From the NCBI GenBank assembly GCA_964030785.1, contig OZ034979.1, positions 8,200,883-8,264,882 on the forward strand: a stretch of 64,000 bases of DNA, in the 5' to 3' direction. This stretch comes from Siderastrea siderea. Taxonomy: Eukaryota > Cnidaria > Anthozoa > Scleractinia > Rhizangiidae. Position numbers and translations under genes: made by a program. Each line of letters starts with the position of its first letter. Position 1 is the first letter of the stretch. Below, in pieces: positions 47,001 to 58,330 of this stretch. A model generated the notes under the pieces. The model made no database searches, was not told where the DNA came from, and saw only the letters and a list, made by a program, of their open reading frames with translations.

Positions 47001-50000
47001 CCAATTGGTAATCTTTAAATCTATGGAGACCAGTAAGGAGAATTTGTATAATGATATGTTGGGGCTTAAAGGGTTCAAACACGACTGCCCTTTTTCAGTA
47101 AAGTTACATCGCTTGAATTAGTTTTTCTTCTACTGATAATAATTAATCTAAAGTAGTGAATATCAAAACTTCAGTAAAGCGTTTAAAATCCGATTCTCGT
47201 TTTACGTGGATGCAGCGTTAATATATTTTAAGCCCAGTTGAAGTAGCTGCACAGTGTATGGAAAGGTGTACAAACTAATCGATTAGCACTAAAGAAAGGC
47301 AAGTAGACATTAAATGTTCTTATTGACGTTGTGCCTACTTGATCACCCGCACAACAGTGGTTCTTTTTGCATCAGAGGAAACGTTTCAACATATATGGCT
47401 ACTTTGTATTTCTTCAAAGTAAGCTTGAGAAATAAAGAAAATATTCAGTCAAATTGCCAATTCCCATAAAGGTTGATCCGAGAAATCAAGTACACATAAT
47501 GGTCATTTCAAAATTCTTAGGCTTACAACAGCATCTTGAAACACTAGAATACTGCTGCGTTCGATTGCTGGTATTGTGGAACAGGAATAAACGAAATCAC
47601 AGAACATACTTGAACATACTTGAACTCACAAAATTCAAGACATATTTCATATTCTCGTGCCTTTAAACTTTCGATTGAAGTAGATGTGTAGTTGCGAGAA
47701 AGGCAGTTTCTAGTGCAAGTTTCAGATCTGTGGATCAACACTGAGTTATGCGAAGTGTGGCTTTCTTTTCGTGTATGTCGATGTATGTATGTTCATGTAA
47801 GTTGTATTGTGTGTGCTGACAATAGATCACGTTTCACAGAGGTTAAATATAGACTGGACACTGCGAGCACTCTGACTGGCTGAAACCGTGTCCTATCAGA
47901 GTATAAAACAAAAAAGCGTGTTTTGTTGTTTTTGAGGGGCATTTCGCGTGACAAAACTTTAGTAAAGTGTTTTGACGTACAATTCTCCACAGAAATTAAA
48001 TATCTAAGAATGTTCGACAAGTGATTTGAAAAAAAGGGAAGAAAAGGAAACATTGAGATAATAAATAATGATTTAAGAGGTCGTTTCATTTCAGTTTTTG
48101 ATTTATAAATTAATTTAAATCTAAATCATAGAGCATATAAAGAATGCCAAACCATAACCATACCATGCATTTTTTTCAGTCTTGCTCATGATTTGTGAGT
48201 GATGGCTAAAACATCACAGTTGAAGGCAAATTTAAAACCCGATTCTCGTTTCATGGATAAAGATGATCGAAAATACAGCTTACGGCTGTTTAGCACATAA
48301 TATGACGCCAACAAGGCTCAGAAAATACTATATACCATCCTTAGATATTTACGCGAGTGTTGGCAAATATTGCAAGGTAAAGGTTTCTAAATAAGCGATT
48401 TCTTTCGGAGAGCGTTTAATGAGCTTGAATCAAAACAATCTAGTGAGACCATTGGGAACTCGAGTGTAAGAGAGATAATGGAAATTGTCGTGAATTTTAT
48501 ATAGTGAGATGATTCAGCGGAATTACATGAAATGATGAAGCAATTATTTCCACGAAGCAATACTTTGGAGAGCAATGGCTCGTCACACAAGGACTTCGTG
48601 ACGTCATCCTTATCTACATATGTTTCACCTTGCACTCAGCAATTATATCTGCCCTGGATAAAAAAACTACTCAAATAGTAACCCGCAATATCACGACGTT
48701 TTGTCTTAATTTTTGTTGCTCTAAGCAAACTCCTAATACGAACCAAATTGCTTAACTTACAGACTTCCGAAACAGTTCAAAAGATTCATCTTCTCCTTTC
48801 CACGTAGCCAGAGCTGTAACTTTCCTTTAAACGTTCTTCAGGCGATTGAACAAACCAATATAATATTGCATATTTTGACAATATATAGAATATCAATTGC
48901 TTATTAAGTTGAAATTCAAGCACGTTTTAATTTCACAGCCACTCTACAACAAGATCAGCAGTCATGTTTTGATATTCTGTTTTTCAGTGCTTTTCCTTAA
49001 CAGTTCAACTGTTTAAAAGTAATTTCTTTGTTTATAAGCTGAGCTAACCTGTGTAATAACTACAGATTTATTTGCAGCTACAGACAGCCATGAGATGTCT
49101 CGGCATTTTTTAGGCTACCTCGCAAGTGTTTTTTATTAAGCCCCGAGTACTTGGTTTAATACTCTGAAATATGTGTCAACTATGCATGAATTAAGTGACA
49201 AAAACAACATAAAATAATTGCTTGCCTCGTACAGAAAAATCTTAATGAATCACCCAATCCGGAAGATAGTTATGTTCGATACTCTTGTCATCCAGGTCAA
49301 AAATAATACATACAGGTCAGATGGTGGCTTTTTTAAGTGTACTGGAAACTCATACTCTTCGCAAATAAAGCTCGGTTGCATTTAAAGCTATATATAATGA
49401 AAAGGGTGGACTTTCGCATACTTAGCTTGGTATAAGTCCGTCGGGCTAACAGTTCATGAAAAAACTGAGTTGTTTCATTTTTTAACTATAACAACATCGA
49501 AACTTCCCTATAGATCCGGGTACAGTCGAATCTTTGTAATAGAGATACCAAAGGGACAAGGTTGGATGGCCCTGTTATGGAGATGCTCGAAGTATATTAT
49601 AGAAATTTTGATCTCTTTCGGATTACTAGAACTTAGAACTGTCCGTAATAGAAATGTGTCGTATTATAGGGGTGTCTGTAAGGATAGGCTTGATTGTATA
49701 TTTTTGAGTTTTCCTATTGTTTCAATCTTTTATACAGAGCTAGGTTTAACTATATTGTAACCCTGTTGGTCGAAGTGTAACACATAATGCTATAACTTGG
49801 TAAACACTTGGTAGGCCTCTCTTGCCTCCTATATATGAGATGGGTGATTATACGTACAACTTTTCAACTTGTTTTCCTAATAAGTGTGTCCGGCAAGACT
49901 TTTGTCACGTTAATCGATGCACTTAGGGCAGAATAATAAGCTGTAATTTAGGGATGCACCTAATATATCCGACATGTATGTATGACTTCCTTCAACGTTT

Positions 50001-51277
50001 GAAAGCATTATCAAAGCTACAACTTCCTTCGGTTTTGTGGCAGCTAAGTAAAGACTGACATGCCTCGCTAACAAAAGAATCGTTTAGCATATCTAAAAAA
50101 AGAAGTTTTATCAGGTTTACATCGGTGGTTAAAGGGGCTCTGACACCTATTTTTTGTGTTACTTCAAAAAGCCAGAAGACATCTCCAAATCAAAGAAAAC
50201 TTAAAAATAATGGTTCAATTTTCTTTGAAATTACACCACTAATTTTCCGGAACTATACGTATGTGCATGGGCGAGGATGTTTAGGACGGAAATGGATGGC
50301 AACTTGAAATAACTGAGTCAGTTTCTTCGAGCTTCACCATGCATCATGAACAAATCACTATATATTGATAAGGGTTGATTCTCGCTTTCAGAAGATCACT
50401 TGAGAGCTTCCTTTTCATCTTATACATGCAGTTCTTGTACGACAAAAGGTACTTAGACTCGATTTTAGCACAGTTTTGACTAAAAAATGAAAAAATCTCC
50501 AAGATGTAGCGCCTTTAACACCGGGGGCAGATCTAGTTTAAGCTTCTCCTGGTTTATGAAATACACTGATCGATACTTCCAAATGGTGTATCTTACAAGA
50601 AAGCAAGGGGGTTAATTTCTAAAGAAACTGTGATTCTGCGTCGGTGGGGCAGTGAAATACAAAAATGTGGATTTATCAATTGAGTTGATAAGGTAAATTG
50701 GCCAATCATAGCAACAATTTCTCTACGGTGGCTAATTTACCTTATCAACTCATTTGATAGATCCAAAGTTTTGTATCTTACAAGAAGACTGCGTTAATAG
50801 GTAATATTTTTAGCAAAATTACTTAAAACAGTGTGTGTACACGCCCAGTAAAAGTTAATTTTCTTCCCATACCTGTCTCCCACCATAACCAATCGTTGTT
50901 TGTGATTCCACGGAGAATAAAAACGCAGACGTCCAACAATCGACTTTTTCCACACAAACTACACCGTTGTCATACTTTCGCCGGAACCAAAATATCACGT
51001 AGTAAACTGTACCAAAGAACGTCCAGCTGAAGAGAAAACCTACTGTGTACAAAGCGAACACCCACCGCCATTTTGCGTCGATGAAAGAGGTGAAGAAATC
51101 TGCCAAGAAACGTTCTCTCTTTTGAGGAATGTTGGAAGCGCGCAGATGAACTTTACCATTCTTGTTCACCAAACGATTCCCTCTGGTCTCTGATTTTCTT
51201 CTTCCTTTAGAAGATTGATATGAGAGATGGTTAGCAGTTATGTTGATTTGTGGGTTTCTTGAGTTTTTCTCTGACAT
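44093..51277 (-). CDS. Inward-rectifier potassium channel (Kir, KCNJ family)
   Basis: Two exons on the minus strand, 51277-50873 and 44929-44093, join in phase 0 (CAG/gtatgg ... accacag/ATC) to give 413 residues, normal for Kir. Seen: slide helix and first membrane segment (DAKWRWVFALYTVGFLFSW, from residue 67), pore helix and filter (FLFSVESQTTIGYG; T128-G132), extracellular cysteines C108 and C140 placed as for the conserved disulfide, second membrane segment ending in FAKLSRP, then the cytoplasmic domain (RVGDARKSQLLD, SYLAEEIIWGQRFHP). Kir channels pass K+ inward, stay closed or blocked at depolarised voltages and need PIP2. The residue at the Kir2.1 D172 position (QSLTGFMLS) is Ser158, neutral, which in the family goes with weak rectification; the E224 position is Asp. 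The subfamily cannot be assigned. The intron is 5.9 kb and holds transposons. Confidence 0.93.
45031..47073. mobile_element. MITE interrupted by the Kolobok-like element
   Basis: Outer ends CCCTTTAATTTAA (from 45,031) and GGGGCTTAAAGGG (to 47,073) are inverted. The right part (about 46,874-47,073) shares 'gtgatcac', 'gttttgat' or 'gatgttt' and 'tggaga(cc/ac)agtaaggagaat' words with the intact element at 58,121-58,330. The left part is only a few bases because the younger element inserted at its TTAA. This nested reading is inference. Confidence 0.5.
45040..46873 (+). mobile_element. Decayed Kolobok-like transposon with TTAA duplication
   Basis: The element 45,044-46,869 (1,826 bp) has ends GGGCCCATTAAAGTATCT and AGATACTGTAATGGGCCC, one mismatch in 18, with GTTGC motifs further in, and TTAA on both sides. 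TTAA duplication is used by Kolobok and piggyBac. Internal plus-strand frames are broken: one reads MSSKLSTYARKQKAQRW..., another EFECSRCGQKFSLKSD, and a third LNGLAPF-like region then HIQFDGFYLTRGHYSNNSS, resembling the DDE transposase of Kolobok-type elements from memory of the family. Frames are shifted relative to each other with stops between them, so the transposase is inactive. It lies in the Kir intron on the opposite strand to the gene. Confidence 0.65.
47074..50655. other. Kir intron, remaining sequence
   Basis: AT-rich intron without exons. A mariner-MITE-like stretch at about 49,510-49,760 begins 'tacagtcgaatctttgtaat' and contains 'aatagagata' and 'gttatggagatg' words of such repeats, but its right end is not clear. 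'cccgattctcgttt' occurs at about 47,190 and 48,238. Confidence 0.4.
50658..50777. mobile_element. Short hairpin MITE in the Kir intron
   Basis: Left 'atacaaaaatgtggatttatcaattgagttg...' and right '...caactcatttgatagatccaaagttttgtat' are inverted arms of about 48 bp with few mismatches; the strongest part is GAGTTGATAAGGTAAATT. It sits about 95 bases from the first-exon donor of the Kir gene. Confidence 0.75.
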
Positions 51278-53090
51278 GTTGTGGTGGAAGCTTGGTAGAG
51301 ATCGAGCGTGTCAGAACTTCTTCGGCACGCGAATAATACTAACTAAAACCAACAGTTGATTAAATCCAACATCCGTGTTATGTAATAGAACAATACCAAA
51401 CTTGTACATGTTCCAATATATGTACATCTAAGTAAATATTGGAAAAAATTATCCAGAATTTCCACCTGGGACGAACATAAAACAGGAAGAGCACAACAGG
51501 GACGTAAGCTTACTGAAATAGTAATACCTTAAGATTTTATCCAAAGACTCAAACCTTAATGAACCAAATCACGTGACTCAAATTAGAGAGAAAGGGTCAA
51601 CACAATATTACACTGACACGTTACAGGTTTTAGTTTTGCCACAAGACCAGGACTAGTAAAATGCAGAAACAGAACTGAAGAACAATTTTTAAAATTTCCT
51701 GTTTGACCAGGTATTTTGGCCTTACCGCACCAAACAGTTAAAATCTGACTTTTAAAAGAGGTTTTCTCGCTCTTTCGAGGTATGCGGCCATTAGCGTTTT
51801 TAAGATAAATATTTAAAGCCTCCGATTTCAGTGCGGATATAGGGTGAAGTAACTCAGTTTCAGCTCTTTAAACGTAGACACTGCTATATTAGTCATCACG
51901 TGCTCCCTTCAATATCTTTTTAAGCCAATTATTTACGTCAGTAGATTTTTATGGACTAAACTGACGTAAACAAAAAATAAGTAAACAACACACGTTACAT
52001 CATTTTTATATTTCTATTCTTGTCATAGTTTACTGGGAAAACTAAACTTATTTGCCAGTATGTCAAACACGCAAAGTCATTTATTGTTGCAATTGTTAAC
52101 GTGCATTTGCTTATTATTTATATTCTCAATAAACATGGCGATATTTAACAAAGGAAAAGTTGATCTATATCAGTTTTTGAGGCCATTAGCAGATCACACT
52201 CAAAGTCAAGTTAGGCCTTGTACAACATAGTTTAACACTATTGAATTCAACAAGTTGAATGGTGTTGAGAGAGATTTGATTTCCGTCAAACTTTCGATGC
52301 ATCGTCATTCAACATTTCTTTTGTACTCAGGTGTGCGAAGGACAGTGTTAAATAAGGGGCAGATCACAAGGAGGGAGGAAGATAACGCTAGGAAGATAAG
52401 AGAAGGCGGATCATCCTAGCGCCATATGTTTTCTTTATTCAGTTTACATGCGAAAGGTTTTACTTGGCCCTTGCTCTAGGATCTTCCTATTGACAGATAG
52501 GAACATCCTAGAGCTTGGAAGTTCCTAGCACCATGTAAACTACCTTCGCTAAGAGGTTCCTGGTATTAGGTAAGAAAAAACATGGCGGCAGCCGGGCGTT
52601 CAGCTGCAGAAGGTCGACAACTTCGTCTAGCTTTCTTTCTCCCCTTGGTAGCCACCCCGACCGAAATTTCTGCATGTAAACCAAATGAAAAGTTGATTCG
52701 CCATCTAGGATCTTCCTCTCTCCATGTACTGAGACAGCCCCTTAGTTTGGCGCGCACGTGCGACAATGTTAAACACGTGCACGTGCAAGAAAGGCCAAGT
52801 TATGTAATTCAACAACATTCAACAGGATGGCCAAACGTGTTCTTCAATTGCAATTCAACAATGTAAAGCGACGTTGTTTCGAGGTGCAGATTTCGTTTCG
52901 CCAACTCATTCTACATTGTGCAACAAATTAAGTTGTAATCAACAACGTTAAATTTTTGACCGAGCCCTTGAAGCTTGCAAGAGCGGTTTTCTAGCTGAGA
53001 AACTAACCCAACTGAGTAGCCTGTGAGCCAGCTCTCTCGGGGGTGGGGGGCGCCAAGGAGGCTGACCTATCACAACAAACACTAATAACA
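51278..53090. other. Upstream region of the Kir gene and further gene-free sequence
   Basis: The first few hundred bases should hold the Kir 5' UTR and promoter, but no TATA box or initiator can be assigned with confidence. A fragment of the 106-bp repeat ('agattttatccaaagactcaaac') is at about 51,532. From 52,200 to 52,960 words such as 'ttgaattcaacaa', 'aattcaacaacattcaaca' and 'cctagga/tcctagcg' recur in both orientations, suggesting an old inserted element whose ends I cannot define. The frame at 52,582-52,866 begins ATGGCGGCAGCC, but no domain is recognised. Confidence 0.35.
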
Positions 53091-53116
53091 CGATGAACCA
53101 AACAGAGCTTGAAGAA

Positions 53117-53335
53117 AACACGCGGCAACGCATGGAGCAGGCGCCAAGCGCGGGAAAACATGCAACCGATGTGGAGCGCAACAAACAGGCAACTGGTGCC
53201 GAGCACGGGAAAAGAAGCAGCTGGTGCCAAGCGCGGGAAAACGTGCAACCGGTGTTCCCCGCGGGAAAACAAGGAACCCACGTCAAGCGCGGGAAAATAT
53301 GCAACCGGTGTTTCCCGCGGGAAAACGCGCGTTAA
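53117..53335. repeat. GC-rich minisatellite (GCGGGAAAA units)
   Basis: About six to seven imperfect units of roughly 33 bp are built from 'cgcgggaaaa', '(c/t)atgcaaccggtg' and 'gtgccaagc'. It is much more GC-rich than its surroundings, and several frames on both strands stay open across it because the unit is a multiple of three with few stops. Confidence 0.8.
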
Positions 53336-53419
53336 AGAAGTCACGGTTGGTTTTTGTTTCTGTGTCTGATTGGTTAAAAAGACAGTATGTTTATCCTGCT
53401 CTTAATGTTTAGGGCAAGT

Positions 53420-56170
53420 CTCAAGAGTTTTTTCAAAACAATATAAATTTGGGCCGATGCAAAACCAAAGCTGCCAGAGAAAGCTGTTTTAACATATTAT
53501 GTTTCTTTGTAGCAATAAACAACTCAAAACTATTTTATTGATCTTCGAGTTAAAGATTTGCATGCTTGATGTCATATCTTATCGAGACCAAGGATTGTTA
53601 AATATTGATTTCAATCTTGTTGGCAGAAGTTAATTATATTTTAAGTTAATATATTTAAAGGGTGGAAGTTAATGTCCTAGCGTATTGATTCAACAGGCAA
53701 CAGTGTCCAATTCTCCGAAAAATGAAGAGACGTGCGTTCTATCTTGCCCAGTCGCCATGAAGGCAAACTCCATCAAAAAATCACAGATTTGGGTAGAATA
53801 ATCCACCCAAAAAGGCAGCCCCAAAAAATAACAGAAGCAACACGGTCTTACGTGTCGCAAATATTACTTTTCATCCCCCGCTTCGCAAACCGTCAATACA
53901 ACTTTAATTGTTTTACTTGAATTACGTGATTTTTGCAGATTGCACTTTGAACCAGAGAAGTGTGCTAATATCTAACTACCGTGTTATTTTGTGGATGTGT
54001 ATATTTTATACTTTGTCTTTTCTTCTTTGCAAACCCTAAAGAAAGAATTGAGATCAAATCACACTGAACTATGAAAGCGTATAACTGGTCGTCTGAGATC
54101 TCACGGAAACAAAGTGAGCTGGATAAGAGTGCAGAACAGAAATCAAAAACTTGCCACGCACTAATGCAAAGACAACAAAAAATAATAAGTTTTCAAACCG
54201 TAATCAATCACGGGCATAGGACTGCAAAAAAATAATCATTTCCCGACGGGAAACCATGACGGTGAACCCATGCATGAACTTCGGCACACCGGACAATAGG
54301 GACCTTCAGAGCGAACTACGAGTACCAGATTTAGCACAAGCAGGACTCTTGAAACCTAGTGTACATGCCATAGATTATCACCTGAGGCAATGATTTCGCT
54401 CCTAGGGCCTCTTTCTCAACTGGTCAGCAACAGGGAAGAACGATGGCTCTGGGAACGTAGTAGGTTGGAAATTCGAAAGTCTTACTCGTTCTTAATCTCA
54501 TACTCGTGGTGTAATCAGAAGGTCGCTAATGCATGCTCTGTCAGTCGAATCAGTGAGTTATAGGGCTCATGGCCAGCTTCACGTTATTTAGTACGGTCAT
54601 ATGTGACACACGTCCTCCATGCTATCTATACAACAGAAATGATGTCTTTTTTGCTGACTCTGCAAAGACTAACTAAGTAGGAATGCTTCGGCCATAGTGA
54701 TTTCTACGAGTAGAGTCCATACTTAAACATCTTTTAAAAAATCATTTTATCCCAGAGTCATGCTCTTCTAACTTTTGAGAACATGGACGAAAAACCTAAC
54801 GTATCTGATCGGAGCTACTTTTTCCTTTCAGGTCATCGAGTTCTGAAGCTAATTTTCCCATGATTTAATTCAAATTTCACTACGTTCAATACGTTTTAAA
54901 TGCATGAAAGCAGTACAGTCACAATGAACTCCCTCTTTAACGGACGCACTTGTAAAACGTACAACTTACGTTGGTCCCTGCCGTAACTGATTTAGTCACT
55001 TTTTTGTAACTTCAGTAACCTTCCTTAAGACGGACACAGGTTAAGAACAGGTCTCTAACACGGACAGCTCGTTCTGGTCTTGACGGTGTCTGTGTTAGAA
55101 AGGACTGCTTGTAGTCTTAACTGATTTTCTTTTGCTTCTATATAGATGTAAAATCTGACCACTATCAGTTGAAAGATAAGGCTGTCATAAGCGCGTTTCG
55201 TAGTTTGTCTGCATTCTCAAGAGTATCTTTGGGCACGCAAGATTGCAAGCAGTAAGAGTGATGGAAAGAAAATCACCCGAGATTCTAAGGGCTGACGACT
55301 TTGTGCATTTATTTCTGTAAACTAAATAAGTCAATCTTCAAGGGACAAACAAAATGTTCAGGCAATTATATGCACCTGAATTTGTTCAAATTCAAAAGTT
55401 CGAGGTTTATATAGCTTTGTCAATAACAGATAAAATGTTAAAAAAGCTTTTGAAAATAATAATAAACACGCGGTGTATTTCTGCCCTACGCTGTTAAACT
55501 TTACAAAAATATAACACCATGGCTCGAAATCTGCTTCCCTTGAAAGGGAAAGAGTCAAGGCATTGTAACATATTGAAGCAGCGTTGAAGTAAAACTGTTT
55601 TGTATAGTAGAACCCAGTTAAAATCAAGTACTAAGGGACTGGAATATTCATTATATAACGAATTTGTGGGAAAACGACAAAAATCCATCGGGTTTATGTT
55701 TATTGTGTTTATGTTGCGTCAAACTGCATTCGGTTTACTTGTGCTATTTCTATCTAGATTTGAACGATTAAATAGAATTCGTGATCTAGAGTCTCCACGC
55801 GTCTATATTGATCTGTTTTGAATTTAACTTTAGTCGCGTGATGGAATTTATTCGTTATATCTATAGGTAAATCAGAAATTTAGGCTTTATACTTCACAGG
55901 ATTCCTCGTGTCGGGGTTCTGTTCCATGTATTTTACTGTAACTTTGGCAGGGTTGTAGAGTATTATACTTTCCCTCATTTTCTTACTATGAACGTCCAGA
56001 GAAAAGAGCACGACCACAAATTTAAAATTAAGAAATCATAATAAAGAGGAGTGCGAGACAAGAAGTATGATAAGAGGAACTTCGTACAGTCTTGCTACTT
56101 ACATGAATTTTTTTGCTCCTAACAGCGTGTATTGACTGAACGACATCATCGACGTATTGTTTATTAAAAG
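53420..56170. other. Gene-free stretch with possible MITE remnants
   Basis: At about 54,910-55,115 'taacggacgcacttgtaaaacg', 'taagacggacacaggttaa' and 'aacacggacagctcg' look like a degraded mariner-type MITE. A similar piece lies at 55,608-55,690 ('gtagaacccagttaaaatcaag'). No exon is seen. Confidence 0.35.
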
Positions 56171-56175
56171 ACCAG

Positions 56176-56416
56176 TTAACCCTTTCATTCCCAGCCGGAG
56201 TCAGTTATGGAGACGTTAAGGTGCTTCTAACTTTTGAGTCTTCTAACTTGCTTCTAACTTTTGAGTCTGGATGAAATCCTATGGTGTGACCATTCAAACG
56301 AAACCTCGTCAACAGTACTTTCACATTGTACTATTTATATTTGAGTAGTTTAAAAACTAAATTTAAGATTCGTCTTGAAGTTTGATTTTAAGAACTCTTG
56401 GGAGTGAAAGGGTTAA
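56176..56416. mobile_element. piggyBac-like MITE carrying a 106-bp repeat unit
   Basis: The ends are CCCTTTCATTCCCA and TGGGAGTGAAAGGG, each next to TTAA (56,176-56,179 and 56,413-56,416). CCCT...AGGG ends with TTAA fit piggyBac. The interior contains a reverse copy of the 106-bp repeat ('aacttttgagtct', 'gatgaaatcct', 'gtgtgaccattcaaa', 'acagtactttc'). Confidence 0.75.
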
Positions 56417-56617
56417 TGGAAAACCTTTTTCTTAATAATGCTGAAGGTGAAGTTAGCCTCAACTTGTTTCTTACCTTTTCATGTAAAATCTGTTTCTACA
56501 ATACTACTTATTAACTCACCCCATTTTCCGGATATAAGCCCCTCCGCGTTTATAGGCCTACCCAAACCCGTTATGAAGCTGATTAAGTCCAGGGTTTATA
56601 GAACAAAAGCTATTCTT

Positions 56618-57243
56618 AAGGCACCAAAAAAAAACGTCTCTGAGAAAAGAAATCTTTTACCTCCTTTATGCCTTTCCATTCCTTGGGTCTATCAGCACTA
56701 GAGCCTTCTATGTGTATGTCAAGTCGCCCTTCGGTGATTTTAACTGAATATAAAGTCGTCCTTGATATTCACATAGAATTAAGGCTCTATATATTGAATT
56801 GCGTTTTTGGCCACTCGGCAAAAAAGCTTGCAGATATAATTAATGTACGTTATAGATTAGTCTCCTAAGAAAGGACTTTAAACCGTTGCCGTGTAAGCAC
56901 GTGTAAGCGAAACGTCATAATAATGATGTCAAAACTCTTGCTTTCTCACGACTTATATATGGTGTATCTTTATATGGCGCCTCCACACCAGAACTCACAA
57001 CAATTAAAGCGTTCTTAACAAGGTTCTTTAAAGCGGAAGCATATACCAGAAAGATTGAACTTCAACGCTTTAATTGAAAAAAGTGATCGTGTAATCTTTA
57101 AAAGGCCTGTTATCCTAACGTGCAGTGAATACTCTCCTTCCTATTGTAACTGAGACTGTTATATGCGCCTGCGAAATCAACCGATGCCCCTGTATAAATA
57201 CGGAGCGCTATAAGGATTGCTTTTTAAAATTACTCGCCCTAAC
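56618..57243. repeat. Duplicated segment of about 620 bp, copy 1
   Basis: Nearly identical to 62,908-63,690 from 'accaaaaaaaaacgtctctg' through 'gcgctataaggattgctt'. The differences are a few substitutions plus two insertions in copy 2. No TG...CA ends or primer site are seen, so it is not a clear LTR pair. Confidence 0.9.
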
Positions 57244-57660
57244 TTGCTATGGAACTTAACGTTAGCGAAGAAATTACTTGTAAATGACAAAATAACAGCT
57301 TCGTGACAAACAAGTATGTATCCCGAGCGTTGCATTTGAATTTGCAAACAACAGAGATAAACTTTGAAAACTGTTCAGCCTAACAGTTTTTCAAAAACAC
57401 CAATTGCAAACCGTGTTAATCTTCTTCAATTTGGCCCATCTGTACCTTCTTTTGTATTTGCCTTGTTATTTAACAATGTTTAAGCGGCTATTTTTATGTT
57501 TCGCTTACTTTGGTGGCCATGCCCTAGTGGCTGAATTTGGCTAAATTTCTTGACACAGCTCCTTTCGGTAGACTTATATTTGAACTGAATTTATTTATAG
57601 AGTAGCTAATATCCAACACTGTAAATTCAACATGTACTTTGTTGAATTAACTAAAACTGA

Positions 57661-57728
57661 GTGATGATGACAACGATGATGACGACGACGATGGCGGCGA
57701 GAACGAAGACGACGACGATAACGATGAA

Positions 57729-57778
<50 letters not shown>
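57661..57778. repeat. ATG/GAT trinucleotide microsatellite
   Basis: Imperfect GATGAC/GACGAC units lead into a pure run of about 17 ATG units (about 57,727-57,777). The long methionine frame is an artefact. Confidence 0.95.
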
Positions 57779-57781
<3 letters not shown>

Positions 57782-57830
57782 CGATCATTTGTGATAGAAA
57801 TGAAAATTTTAAAATCCGTCGGCTTTACAG

Positions 57831-57950
57831 TGCTGCAAACACCAGTCGGTCATGGGACAACGGTCAACGGAAATTTGTGCCTGCCAGAGAATCCCAACCG
57901 TGTCGTCAGACCCGATGCTCCGAAAAATCTTTTCAGCTATCATTTTCCAG
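57831..57950 (+). CDS. Candidate symmetric exon of an unknown gene
   Basis: After acceptor 'cggctttacag' a 120-nt segment reads LQTPVGHGTTVNGNL then CLPENPNRVVRPDAPKN and LFSYHFP, ending at donor CCAG/gtgaat. Incoming and outgoing phases are both 1, as is common for exons of modular extracellular proteins. Alternatively the same frame is a 52-codon ORF from an ATG at about 57,800 to TAA 57,957. No family is recognised and no neighbouring exons are found. Confidence 0.3.
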
Positions 57951-58120
57951 GTGAATAAAAATGCACCTTGAGTACAAGTGAATTGTCATGAAATATGCTC
58001 ACAGTGTTGCCTTGAACTGTGACGTTAAGAGTATTAAAGAAAATCAACATTTTGCCATACCCGACCCCCATTTTTGTTTCGTCAGACTAACTGATGGTAA
58101 ATCAGCACTCCTGTATCTTA

Positions 58121-58330
58121 TTAACCCTTTCAGCCTTAACAGTGACGAAAATGAAATTCCTCTTTACATTATCAATACTTGTTGAAACATTCAAGTGATG
58201 AGAATAAGAGAGTGATCACCAACGATAAGATGTTTTGATATCTAGACATATTCTCCTTACTAGTTCCATAAGAAATGTATGGAGAACAGCAAGGAGAATA
58301 TGCATTTTCATATCAGGGCTTAAGGGTTAA
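58121..58330. mobile_element. TTAA-flanked MITE
   Basis: TTAA at 58,121-58,124 is followed by CCCTTTCAGCCTTAACAGTG, and the right end reads CAGGGCTTAAGGG before TTAA (58,327-58,330). Its interior shares words with the interrupted MITE in the Kir intron (45,031-47,073), so both belong to one family. Confidence 0.7.

Noticed and set aside
53003..53369. Overlapping open frames on both strands at 53.0-53.4 kb
   Set aside because: They arise from the stop-poor GC-rich minisatellite.
57661..57954. 97-codon frame with a long methionine run
   Set aside because: It is a translation of an ATG microsatellite. The part after it is better read in another frame.
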